A stretch of 12,825 nt of DNA, taken from the NCBI GenBank assembly GCA_028565635.1, contig JAOXYB010042282.1:1-12825 (forward strand), read 5' to 3'. Below, piece by piece: positions 1 to 8,895 of the stretch (positions within the stretch are counted from its first letter, which is position 1; every line of letters starts with the position of its first letter). Made by a program: the position numbers and the translations under genes. Source of the stretch: Phoronis ovalis. Its lineage: Eukaryota > Phoronida > Phoronidae. The notes under the pieces are model-generated. The model had not been told where the DNA came from and made no database searches. It saw only the letters and a program-made list of their open reading frames with translations.

Positions 1-400
1 TTTCTTACTAACTTGCCACTCCCAGTTATAGTAAAGTGATCACCCTCAGGTACCAGCTTAAGCATTTCTCTGAAGTTTATATGTAACAGTCTCTCTGAAT
101 GAGTTTGTGCACCTCTAATGAATACTCTTGCATAACGTGGGATGGGTTTTAATTTTCTCTTTTGTCGCAAAACATTGATTTTCATGTTCGTATTTTCAAG
201 TTCCACTTTAACAATTCCTGGTCTACTGCTACGTGACTTTATACGTTTGACACCTGCTATTATAAGGTTATTGATTTCTAAATTTGCTAACAAATCCGTT
301 ACCTTTTCAGTAATAATTTCCCCGTCAGTTTCGTCAAGACCAAGGATAACAATAGATTTATACATTACGGCTGAAGTACATTTTCTGGCGTATTCCTTTT
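1..400 (-). CDS. Partial ORF with an ORF1p/RRM-like domain, probably retroelement-derived
   Basis: On the minus strand one frame is open from about 400 to the window edge. The first in-frame Met is at 365-363 (MYKSIVILGLDE). Visible blocks are a beta-strand-like start (KSIVILGLDE), then SRPGIVKVELEN, then YARVFIRGAQTHSERLL, then ITGSGKLVRK running off the edge. This pattern (an 'I-V-I-x-G-L' strand, 'RPG-I/V-K-V' strand, 'R-V-F-I-R' strand, and a helix with H-x-E-R) resembles the RRM-like nucleic-acid-binding domain of ORF1-type proteins linked to non-LTR retroelements in marine invertebrates. That match is from memory of the family, not a search. In the same frame a stop lies near 445. A pyrimidine-rich stretch ending in ttag falls just before 400, so the coding part may begin at a splice acceptor. 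It could also be an old repeat copy or a host gene domesticated from one. The C-terminal part is outside the window. Confidence 0.5.
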
Positions 401-1600
401 CTAAAGTACAGAAATAGCTAACAATGAATTTCGTAGTTAATTATACTGAGTAAAACTGGAAACGATCGTATTATGGTTTAGAAACACGGTTATATGATTT
501 CAATTACTTTTCAGTTATATTCTACATTCTAATGAAAAGTTAGATCCTAAAACGCAACAAACGAAATCACTGATGTTATAATATCAGTTCAGCGGGTTTG
601 TTCAATTAATAAATTGTAAAATATACTGTACTGAGTATTGAAATTAATGCTAAACAAAACTACAAAAAATCATACATAATTTATAATGATCTGCCAAAAT
701 GTCTCAGAGGTTGCAGAGAATTAAAACTTTACGTTATATTATACAGCTGTGGTTTTAGGTGGGATTCGATCAAACCCGAAAAATTCGTTTAAATAATAAA
801 AATTGCAATAATACATACAGTTTCATAAAAATCGAAATCCCCAGCATGAAATTCTCCCCAGATATATCAGGCAATAAATAACATATGACAATGAATTTAG
901 TTCCTTTTTCGTTATTCACTAACTTGGAAAAAGAGCTGTTTCCTTCTTCCTTATTCAACAAAGAAACTTTGCTTATTCCTCATCATTTTCCTCATCACTT
1001 CTTTGTACAGTCAGAAGTCAAGGTAATTTGTGCAATAACAATGTCATATTGTAATCTAATGTAGCAGACTAGAACACACAACGTTATAAATTTGATTTAT
1101 TGTTAAATTAAACTGTATTGCTTTTGCCAGAGTATCTACATGTATTAATATTATTATTACTATTAGAGTACATACTTCTAAAAATACATGCTTTTTTTTA
1201 CTTCGGATCACTGCAGATTGAAAATGAAAGGATATGAGGTCAGGTGTAACATTAAATAATATCTTGAAATTCATTTCTTTAATAGTTTAAAACTGAAAGT
1301 AAAATAGAGAATTTCATCGTTCACAATTGGTTTATCACACCAACAAAGACTTGGTTATTAATCATGCTTAAGTAAGAGAAATAACTTGGTACAAAATGTC
1401 ACAACAAAAAAATTGAAATATTGTAGCAAGTTTGATATGTAAGGAATATGAGAAGTAACTAGTCGCTGCACAAATACAAAGAAATAGAAACCGCTCTTAT
1501 TTTTCAAAAGTTGTGACTCAGACGGATGCATGCAGGAAATAATACTTTAAAAATCAAAACTGAGCACTGATTTAAAAGTAGTGATATAGATTCGCCGAAG
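401..1600. other. Non-coding flank between the left ORF and the LRR receptor gene
   Basis: This stretch is AT-rich with frequent stops in all frames. The short open frames near 770-961 (minus) and 1056-1274 (minus) show no domain, no composition shift and no splice support, so they are treated as chance. A small inverted repeat with a TTATAA centre lies at 569-588. The promoter and any first exon of the LRR receptor should lie here or further left, but no core promoter motif can be picked with confidence. Confidence 0.5.
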
Positions 1601-1767
1601 GTAACAGTTTTTAAACTTTTATAAATAGTTTTTATTTAAAATTTAATTTATTAAAAGATTAATTAATTAATTACAGGATCGCGTCATATAGTACATTGTG
1701 ATTAGCACATAATTTATTTTGATTGTTTTCTCTAGCTATTATACATTATAGGTTTCACCTATTTCAG
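1601..1767 (+). other. Candidate 5'UTR intron of the LRR receptor gene
   Basis: A good acceptor (pyrimidine-rich cacctatttcag) ends at 1767, 37 bases before the first likely start codon. A possible donor, GAAG then GTAACA, sits at 1601. The resulting 167-base intron would leave the whole coding region in one exon. The acceptor is the stronger call; the donor could be another one further upstream. Confidence 0.35.
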
Positions 1768-1804
1768 GAGGAAATATTGCTTTGTGATCTGCTTTACACA
1801 GATA

Positions 1805-4168
1805 ATGATGAAATATCTGTTCATGTTGTCTATGGTGGTGAAAGCAGTGATGGTGTTGTTGCCGACTGGAATGTGTCAATTGCAATGCCCTGCAAGTGGT
1901 ACAATCTCAAAAATATTTATGAAGCAGTTCTCTATTAGCAGACAAGAGGACATTATCATGCGCGATTGTGACGTTTCCGTTCGTGAAATCCAGCAAGATG
2001 CTTTTGAGGATAGCAGTTATATAAGAACCTTGACTTTGTCTTATAACAAACTGACCAACATTCCTGATAGGGTATTTAGTAAGTTAGTAAATCTGGAGCA
2101 ATTATACATGGGCTTCAATGAAATAGAACGCATTTCTTTTCACACTTTCACTGGATTACAGAATCTTCGACGTCTTTCACTGCGAAACAACAAACTGGCT
2201 CAAGTCCATCATGATGTGTTTGGTAATCAATCAAAGTTGGAGTATTTAAATCTAGGTGTTAACCAGATATCAGTCATTTCCAATCAGACATTCAATGGAT
2301 TAAATAATCTCCGCGACCTTATATTGCATAGTAACAAAATTACTAGGATACCTGGCGGTGTTTTTGCTCAGCTATCGAGCCTCACATATTTACACCTAGC
2401 TGAATATCTGATATCACGCATTTCTGTTCTTGCTTTCACTGGAATACGGAATCTTCGGAGTCTGCGCTTATTTGATAATCGTATTTCAGAGATAGCGGAC
2501 AATTTATTCATTGAGCTTAGTCAACTGAATGATTTGGATTTAGCTAATAATAGAATATCACGTATTTCAAGACATTCTTTCAGTGGCTTGAATACTAGTC
2601 TTACCGAACTTAATCTGCAAGATAATCAAATATCAGTAATAGACAAATTTGCATTTCATGGCCTGAAAAATTTGGTTAAATTGTCTCTAAGTCATAACAG
2701 TTTAGCTGCTTTAGATGGCAACTGGTTTGCATTTACATCCAATCTGAAAGAGCTTTATTTCGACAACAACAGCTTGCAGGAAATAACCCGGAAGATGTTT
2801 ACCAATATCACCAACAGTATAGTTAGGCTGGGACTATCGGGGAATAGCATTAGGTACATTGAAGAGGGTTCCTTAGAAGTACTCAATAAATTATCAACGG
2901 TATGTCTTCAAAGAAATTTTCTTCAGACCCTCCCCCAGGATCTACAGCTTGCAATGGTTGGCAGCGGTCTGAAAGATGTTTCTCTAGGGGAAAATCCTTT
3001 ACACTGTAATTGTGAACTGATGCCGATAAAACAGTGGATTTCCAAAAGCACCCTCTGTTTAGATTATAAATTAATTACCCGTGTCTTTACACTTGATCGC
3101 CTTATCACGGATGCCTATAACCTAAACTGTGCGACACCAATAACAATAACGGTCCCTATGTCCACACTCTCAAATGTAACAATGATTTGTTCTGAACCAA
3201 TACTGCCAATTGTCTCTACCACTAACAATGGTAATATCATGGAAATTCACTGCACAACTTCTGGAGACCCGGCTCCAATCATCAGTTTACAGACGCCAGA
3301 TGGAAGTTTCGAATTTAAACCATCAAGAAGTAAAACAACTTATCAAAACTCTGCAGTTATGGAAATTAATCTGGCAGGAGAATATGTATGCACAGCAACA
3401 AACATTGCTGGTTCAAAAATTAAGAGTGTAATTATTACACAAAGCACAACTAGCGCAGTAACTGAATTGTTGCGATCCACTGCATTAAATGAATTTGTTT
3501 CCACCACTAAAGTAAATGCACTGATGTCGACAACTACACCTACGGAAACCGATTCTACAGTCACTGAATTGATATTTACTACCTCACTGAATAAACGGAT
3601 AGAGACTACTGCCGTAAATGAATTGATGCCGACCACTGCAGTATCTGAACCGATTCAGCCGACCAATACTGTAAATAATTTAATTCCTCCGCTTGCAGCT
3701 TCTAGTTCCGTGTGTGTCCTTTTTATAGTTTTCGGATCTATATTTATAATAAAAAAGATTCGAAATAGCAACGCTGTGACTGAAACACAGACTAACACAG
3801 GGCACATTTCAATGCCAGTATCTCGTCAAGATTCCAGTGAACATGGTCATTCGAGATCTAGAACGCCTGCCAGTAATCAACCGTACTTAAACGAAGCAAC
3901 TTTTAACCCTGAAACTAACGGCGGTACATTAAGATATGCTAATGAAAATATTTCTCATGTGACTGAAACCTCTGTTCATAGAGCCAGTGGTTCTGAAACA
4001 TCAAGATATGTGAATTACCGTTCTAATCCGGAAACAAATACCTACGAGAATGATTCTTCCAATACTGAAACTAATGGTGCAACATTAAGATATGAAAATG
4101 ACAGTTTTGATAGCGAAACTGATGATGTTATCTATCATTATATTATTGAAAGTGAGTATCTGAACTGA
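1805..4168 (+). CDS. LRR-Ig type I transmembrane receptor (787 aa), intronless coding region
   Basis: This is a cell-surface LRR plus Ig receptor of the broad LRRIG/kekkon-like class. The start is taken at the first ATG of a tandem pair (1805, 1808) because a signal peptide follows at once (MMKYLFMLSM, cleavage near residue 22); the frame is open upstream but has no earlier ATG. Cys24, 28 and 55 form an N-terminal cap. About 13 LRRs of 24-26 residues span roughly 72-387 (NLRRLSLRNNKL type). An LRRCT follows with Cys401, 403, 418 and 442 and Trp411. One Ig-like domain has Cys483 and Cys529 within AGEYVCTATN. Possible N-glycosylation sites are Asn141, 160, 263, 321, 334 and 457. Residues 551-629 are a Thr-rich stalk of 9-residue repeats, and 630-649 a transmembrane helix followed by KKIR. 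The 138-residue tail has no TIR or kinase domain but six YxN motifs. The ligand is unknown. Adhesion, growth-factor modulation and immunity are all possible roles; the exact orthology cannot be told from the sequence alone. Confidence 0.9.
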   Translation: MMKYLFMLSMVVKAVMVLLPTGMCQLQCPASGTISKIFMKQFSISRQEDIIMRDCDVSVREIQQDAFEDSSYIRTLTLSYNKLTNIPDRVFSKLVNLEQLYMGFNEIERISFHTFTGLQNLRRLSLRNNKLAQVHHDVFGNQSKLEYLNLGVNQISVISNQTFNGLNNLRDLILHSNKITRIPGGVFAQLSSLTYLHLAEYLISRISVLAFTGIRNLRSLRLFDNRISEIADNLFIELSQLNDLDLANNRISRISRHSFSGLNTSLTELNLQDNQISVIDKFAFHGLKNLVKLSLSHNSLAALDGNWFAFTSNLKELYFDNNSLQEITRKMFTNITNSIVRLGLSGNSIRYIEEGSLEVLNKLSTVCLQRNFLQTLPQDLQLAMVGSGLKDVSLGENPLHCNCELMPIKQWISKSTLCLDYKLITRVFTLDRLITDAYNLNCATPITITVPMSTLSNVTMICSEPILPIVSTTNNGNIMEIHCTTSGDPAPIISLQTPDGSFEFKPSRSKTTYQNSAVMEINLAGEYVCTATNIAGSKIKSVIITQSTTSAVTELLRSTALNEFVSTTKVNALMSTTTPTETDSTVTELIFTTSLNKRIETTAVNELMPTTAVSEPIQPTNTVNNLIPPLAASSSVCVLFIVFGSIFIIKKIRNSNAVTETQTNTGHISMPVSRQDSSEHGHSRSRTPASNQPYLNEATFNPETNGGTLRYANENISHVTETSVHRASGSETSRYVNYRSNPETNTYENDSSNTETNGATLRYENDSFDSETDDVIYHYIIESEYLN
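3455..3691 (+). repeat. Degenerate 27-bp / 9-residue repeat array coding for the receptor stalk
   Basis: Seven 9-residue units plus a partial eighth follow the pattern [A/S/T/K]-[V/L]-[N/T]-E-L-[I/M]-x-T-T. Examples are TVTELIFTT, AVNELMPTT and ALNEFVSTT. One 7-residue insertion (TPTETDS) follows unit 3. The array joins the Ig domain to the transmembrane helix. It is rich in Thr/Ser, fitting an extended O-glycosylated stalk. The unit length is constant at the DNA level, which points to tandem duplication in 27-bp steps. Confidence 0.75.
3908..4165 (+). repeat. Repeated ETN...YxN module in the cytoplasmic tail
   Basis: The tail is built of related segments: PETNGGTLRYAN, SETSRYVN, PETNTYEN, TETNGATLRYEN and SETDDVIYHY. 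DNA at 3908-3949 and 4064-4105 is clearly alike, so the module spread by internal duplication. Each of the first four copies ends in a YxN tripeptide, the minimal core bound by GRB2/Drk-type SH2 domains when phosphorylated. Further YLN sites lie before the array (residue 694) and at the very C-terminus (residue 785). Confidence 0.7.
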
Positions 4169-4213
4169 TTGAAATCCGTAATTCAGCCTAAAAAGCCAGT
4201 GTTTTCACTGTAT

Positions 4214-4219
4214 AATAAA
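4214..4219 (+). terminator. Candidate polyadenylation signal of the LRR receptor gene
   Basis: This is the first AATAAA after the stop codon, 46 bases downstream. Further AATAAA hexamers at 4402-4407 and 4611-4616 could give longer 3'UTRs. Such hexamers are frequent in AT-rich DNA, so the choice is uncertain. Confidence 0.4.
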
Positions 4220-4575
4220 ATGCACAGGTAACGCAAACATATGTACTGACATTTAAAAGTGTAAAACGTTCTGTAGATGTGGAATATAATATGAATGTTT
4301 GAAGTGTAGTGATTCTACATGATGATTTTAAGTATGCGTGGAAACAGTATATTTAATTGTACAATTGTTCTTTATGTTTTACGTTTATTGGTAAAAAAAG
4401 GAATAAATAATTCTATACTTACAACTTCTGCATACATTCCGGACAATTAGGCATGCATGCACATACGCTTAAAGCTAATTGATAATAAAAAAATAATTCT
4501 TCTTAAAAGTTTCCACATAACAATTATGAGGGAATAACTTAATAGCAGCATTTACCTAAAGATGTATGTAATGAT

Positions 4576-4594
4576 ACTGAACTGAACTGAACTG
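4576..4594. repeat. Short ACTGA pentanucleotide tandem repeat
   Basis: Three perfect ACTGA units and a nearly complete fourth. It lies in the intergenic 3' flank and has no evident function. Confidence 0.6.
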
Positions 4595-5062
4595 CATATA
4601 CAACGTTGTTAATAAAAATTCTTTAACGTAAACTTGTTTTAAGGTAGTGTTCTCAGACTCGTGTGTAACATGGCTAAAATGTTAGTATTAGTTTTCTAAA
4701 ATACTATCCATACAGGCAGTGTTTCTGAATTCGTGCTCTAAGAAATCATATTTTTAACGACTAAATCGCACTTCAAGTTTTCAAAATGTGTTACTTAATA
4801 TTTTGACTACCTACTTTGATAATACCAGTTGAATGTATTGAAACTTGTTTAACAACTTTATTCTGATAATAAAATATAATACAGCGCTATCGAAAATAAA
4901 ATTAATAAAAAGCAAAGAATCATATTTATACTAGCCTAGCTACTTTTCCGGATACGGGTACTTTGCACTTTCCTCGATATATCATTGAGCTTATATAAGT
5001 CTATACACGAGCCTGAGAACAGTTTCTTAAAATAGCCTAATTATTAAATTTGCAAAACAGGT

Positions 5063-5068
5063 TTATTT
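5063..5068 (-). terminator. Candidate polyadenylation signal of the FOG gene
   Basis: On the minus strand this reads AATAAA, about 175 bases past the stop codon, and is the nearest such hexamer. A second one lies at 4857-4862. No downstream GT-rich element was verified. Confidence 0.4.
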
Positions 5069-5243
5069 TGCGTGAATAAACACATAAACATTAAAGGTGA
5101 TCTTTACAACTATTTTTTTACACGCAACGACACTCCAACACAAGATAAATGTGTAATTATTAATGCATCAGAGCAAGTGTCTCTGGATAACAGAATTCAA
5201 AACTATTAATTGCAACTTAATTCAAATCTCATATTAATCTTTC

Positions 5244-8200
5244 TCAGCATTCTGTAGGAGACACCGAATTACTTTCAACTTGATGTGACGCACAATAGTA
5301 CTTTTTATGCGCAACAAAGCTTGATAAATACCTAAAGCTTATATTGCATTGTTGGCAGTACTGAATATATGATTGTTCCTCCGGTTTAGCGACTAGTTTA
5401 GCCGACGCACTATTTGTGGTGCTCAAAATGTCAGTTGACGACATTTCTTTGTTCCCACCACCACCACCACCACCATGTATCGAAGCAATTTGCCTCTGAG
5501 CAGAGTGTGAACGATCAACAGATACACCGGGTAACGGAGATTTTCTTTTATGTAATTCGGAATTGGCAATATTTGCATTTCTATTGTCACTTCGGGGTTG
5601 AGCAATAGCTAAGAGAAAATTGTTGGGCGAAAATTTGGAGAAAACATTTCTTTCCTTTGAGGTCGATGTACTGTGTTTAGTTCGTGCATTATGATCTGTT
5701 GTAGACTGCGATATTTCATGCTTCGCATCCTCGCCATTTTGGCTAGAATAAACTTCATCGCCATGATGGTTTTCGTAACCTTTGTCTATAGGTTCTTGTT
5801 TTACTGCAACAGTATTACTGTTTTCACTGACAGTATGTTCAGAAGTCATTTTGTAACTAAGCGCTACGTCTCTTACTGCAGGAGAAACATTACACTCTGC
5901 TTTCGGCCGAATGGGAATATACTTTGTAGTGTCATCTCGCAGTCTGGATACTGGAAAAATATTTGTAGAAACATTAGTGGCTGGTTTGTCGACTTTATCT
6001 TGTTTTGGAGATTCTCTCTCGAACAGAATACGACGAATATGTTCAGTGTGACTGAATGACAATTCTGTAGTGTTCATTTGTTCTGGTTTATAGACTTTAA
6101 ATGGAGGACTTTCTCCATGTTCGGCCAGTTTACTCGTTTGAACAGAGACATTGGGTCCTCTTAGTTCGCGAACAAGCTCAGTAGTATCGTCTGCGTGCGC
6201 CAATAGATGGAGTTTAAATCGTCCCTTATCCGTAAAATCAATGTCACACTTCTCGCAGGTGTATGTTTTCTTGAAACCGGTATGTTCAGATTTTTCAAAA
6301 GATTTTCTTGATCTTCGCCGTTTATACGGTTCATTTTTTAAACGTATTAAATCATTTTCTGATAATTCGCTTGGCTGGGACACTTGCGTACCCTCTACCG
6401 GAGTTCTTTTTATTGGAAGTAATGGCGGCTCTTCATAACACATTATATTATCGTCATTGAAACTGCCTCCAGCATCTATATGCAACTTTCCATGCATTCT
6501 CATGCCACGAATTGTGTTCCCACGATAACCACATACGGTGCATTTATAAATACGTTGAGGAGCATGTGTCTTTAAATGCTCATTCAGTCTGTTTTCGGTA
6601 GCCGCAATGTGTTCACAAAACATACAACGCAGCAACTGCGACTGATGTGGCGTGCAAGCATGTATTTTAAGTAAACGAGTAGACTGAAATTCTTTTCCGC
6701 ATTCTGTACAAGACTGGATGCTTTCTAATTCTACCATATCAGTGTCTTCGTGCTGAATTTTTCTAATAATACTTTCACCTGAATCGGTGCTTACTTTGTT
6801 TGTAATAGATGCCGTTTCGTTCAAAGCATACGGGCAGTAATGACGTTGATGGGCCTCTAACGTGGTACTAGAGCTAAATTTTATATTGCACGGGATGCAA
6901 CTAAATCGTAGAGCTGCCATGTGCTGAGACAGTCTAACAGGAATATTTTCTCTTTCTTCAGGACTTGCTGTTAACAAATTTTGACGTTCGGATAGTTTCC
7001 CGGAAGATGAAGATCGGAGCTCTTGAGGTACAAAAGTAGGCTGCTCACTTTGCTTGTTCGAGATCGGAGATCTTACGATAAGTTGAGAATTTGACATACT
7101 ATCATCCGAAAACGTATGACTGCTGCTTCTCCGTATTGAAGCAGTTCTTCTGTGTCGACCGGAGCAATAATGTTCTTTATGGATGACGTAATTTTCGTGT
7201 TTGTAAAACACAATGTTACACTCCATGCATTTACTTACATTTTGATTTGTACAGTCTTGTTGATCGTGCTGAAGATTTGTTCTCTCAAAATGAGCTTCCT
7301 GGTTAGGGTACGCTGTTTTTTTGGCTTCACCATTTTGGGAATTAAAATCTGATCTTTTGGGCTTGCTTAAATCTAATGGTTCCTCTTGTAACTTTGTGTT
7401 CATTGTAGTTCTAGACATAATGGCAGGTGCTGAATTCTGATGTGCCTGTACGGTATTTGGTACTGCTATAACTGGCTGCATGATAACAGTTGGAACCGAT
7501 AACGTGACGCTGGTTTTACCATCTGGGCTAATGATGGGTGTAGTTAAAATGAACTGTGTTTGTACCGCCGACTTGTCCAATGAACTTAACGCTATGGAAA
7601 CTGCCGGTGTGTTAGGGGTGATTACTGATAATTGTGCAGACGTAGGTGTTGTCAATTGCTGAGTTGCCACGTGCACAATTTTTGCCGCCATGTTAGATGA
7701 AATAACAGACTGCTCCGGTGATAACTGACTCAGAGCTGGCGACACTGAATTGCTTATTTCACTATCGCCCTCAACACTACTATTGTTACGACCTTTTTCT
7801 AGTCTTCTTCTTTCACAATAAAATTCTTTATGTGCTTGATAGGTTTTAATGGATGAAAACTGTATTTCACACTCTTTGCAATAAGTCTTGATTAAATCAT
7901 CATGCCCAAGTTTAGGTTTGTCCTCCGGTTTGTCTGTTAGCTGTGGATGCTGACACTGAATGTGTCTTTTCACACTTGAACGTCTGGTGGCCGAGTAGGA
8001 ACACGCTGGACAAGAATGTCGTGTAGTTTTTGACACTTTTCTTACTGGTCCGTCCTCACTGTTTACATCTTGTTTTGAATTATCTAGTTCACGTTTTAAT
8101 TTCTTAGTTTTCAAAGCTGTACTTAGATTAGCCTGGACAATATCCTCTCGTTTTTCATCAGGGATAATACCATTGTCTGTCTGTGGTTGTATCAATTCTT

Positions 8201-8287
8201 TCTGGCATTGCGTATTAGCTACTGATGGTGTCTTTAATTGGCTATGCTCCTCGTCACTTGTCTGACCACTACTCTCTTTGTCATCGG
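5244..8287 (-). CDS. FOG/ZFPM-family zinc-finger cofactor, large last coding exon
   Basis: This exon encodes the C-terminal 1,013 residues of a Friend-of-GATA/U-shaped homologue. It starts after the acceptor ttttatttttgtag; two bases complete a split Ala codon. The stop is TGA at 5246-5244. Nine fingers, in protein order: C2H2 (7947-8012), CCHC (7815-7880), CCHC (7164-7229), CCHC (6834-6899), then C2H2 at 6645-6710, 6564-6626, 6480-6542 and 6195-6257, and a C-terminal CCHC (5292-5357, CNISFRYLSSFVAHKKYYC). The CCHC spacing C-x2-C-x12-H-x4-C is the FOG hallmark, used in this family to bind GATA zinc fingers. PLDLSKP (7359-7379) is a CtBP-binding motif. KRRRSRK (6303-6323) is a likely NLS. LKNE (6330-6341) and VKQE (5793-5804) fit the SUMO consensus. 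A Thr/Val-rich linker lies between the second finger here and PLDLSKP. Expected role: nuclear corepressor or coactivator of GATA factors. As in vertebrate ZFPM genes, one large last exon holds most of the protein. Confidence 0.9.
5454..5474 (-). repeat. Trinucleotide tract coding for seven glycines
   Basis: A (CCA)n run on the plus strand reads as seven Gly codons on the minus strand, in a low-complexity linker about 100 bases before the last CCHC finger. It is probably length-variable. The histidine run seen on the other strand is only its shadow. Confidence 0.8.
7359..7379 (-). other. CtBP-binding motif PLDLSKP in the FOG protein
   Basis: PLDLSKP matches the P-x-D-L-S core that docks to the corepressor CtBP. 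Vertebrate FOG proteins carry a related PIDLSKK, and U-shaped also uses a CtBP motif. Here it sits between the second and third CCHC fingers of the whole protein, followed by a basic residue stretch. Confidence 0.85.
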
Positions 8288-8748
8288 CTACAAAAATAAA
8301 ATATACAATTCATTATCCGATGGTATAGTTATATTCAGACTGCTGTGGTGTCATTACAAACGGTTTCATTGTACGGTTGTTTATATTACTTCATTGCTTT
8401 CTCACATTTAATAGCACCCCTGTAAACAAATTTTACTTAATTTACCGAAAAAGTAAATTAAATTCAGTATACGGACATGTTTTAAATAATAGTTTGTTTC
8501 CTATTTTGCCTATTTAATTTTGGATACATGTTATAGGTGGGGATAGGATTATTTTCAAAAACAGCGTGAACACACGGAATTGCATATAGAAATTGATTTA
8601 AACGTTACCCTACTATATGGAAATTACATGTTCATTTTGTGATTATCCGCTAAATTGTTCCGAAATGGTTATGGTTGTCAACAAATTCACAGTGTAATGA
8701 AACTACAAGTTATAAAAAATGTATGACATATGTTTTATTATAACAAAC
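8288..8748 (-). other. Intron between FOG exons (461 bp, phase 1)
   Basis: The donor is CAAG then GTTTGT (weak at +3) and the acceptor is ttttatttttgtag. The interior is AT-rich with no open frame and no recognised repeat. The last base of the upstream exon (G) and the first two of the next (CC) form Ala. Confidence 0.85.
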
Positions 8749-8895
8749 CTTGATTCATCTCAGTGGTTTCCTCAGATTCCTCATTGTCACTGCCATTGCG
8801 ATGTAATCCTGTACAATAATATGTTTGATGAGCTTCCAGTGTACTCTTACTACTAAATCTTACACCACAGTATTGACAAACATGAACCAGTGCTG
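8749..8895 (-). CDS. FOG-family gene, exon with the first CCHC zinc finger
   Basis: The 147-base exon reads 48 codons plus split codons at both ends. It contains one complete CCHC finger, CQYCGVRFSSKSTLEAHQ then TYYC, with C-x2-C-x12-H-x4-C spacing. This corresponds to FOG finger 1, which follows the PR-like domain and binds GATA in known family members. An acidic linker (NGSDNEESEETTEMNQ) ends the exon. Both borders are canonical: acceptor gatctcattctag, donor CAAG then GTTTGT. The acceptor is of the tandem NAGNAG type (TAGCAG). The exon was missed by simple ORF calling because it is short, but phase and homology agree fully with its neighbours. Confidence 0.88.

Larger units (their letters stand above)
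4169..5243. other. Convergent 3' flank between the LRR receptor and FOG genes
   Basis: Both genes end towards this 1.07-kb stretch, which must hold their 3'UTRs. It has stops in all frames and no coding signal. Candidate poly(A) signals exist on both strands: plus 4214, 4402 and 4611; minus 5063-5068 and 4857-4862. If the distal signals are used the two transcripts come within about 250 bases of each other. Confidence 0.6.

Noticed and set aside
761-780. gggattcgatcaaaccc resembles a tRNA B box, suggesting a tRNA or tRNA-derived SINE
   Set aside because: The match is imperfect (extra bases in the loop) and no A box or cloverleaf could be found at the right distance on either strand.
770-1274. 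Two short minus-strand open frames (63 and 72 residues)
   Set aside because: No domain, no coding composition and no splice support; typical chance frames in AT-rich DNA.
1723-1938. Plus-strand frame overlapping the start of the LRR receptor
   Set aside because: It overlaps the signal-peptide region in another frame and has no family resemblance.
3343-3636. Minus-strand open frame of 97 residues
   Set aside because: It mirrors the repetitive stalk and Ig region of the LRR receptor on the other strand.
5414-5608. Plus-strand frame with a histidine run
   Set aside because: The run is the complement of the polyglycine codons of the FOG gene.
5673-6059. 128-residue open frame on the plus strand
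   Set aside because: It is antisense to the FOG coding exon, with no domain; a shadow of the real frame.
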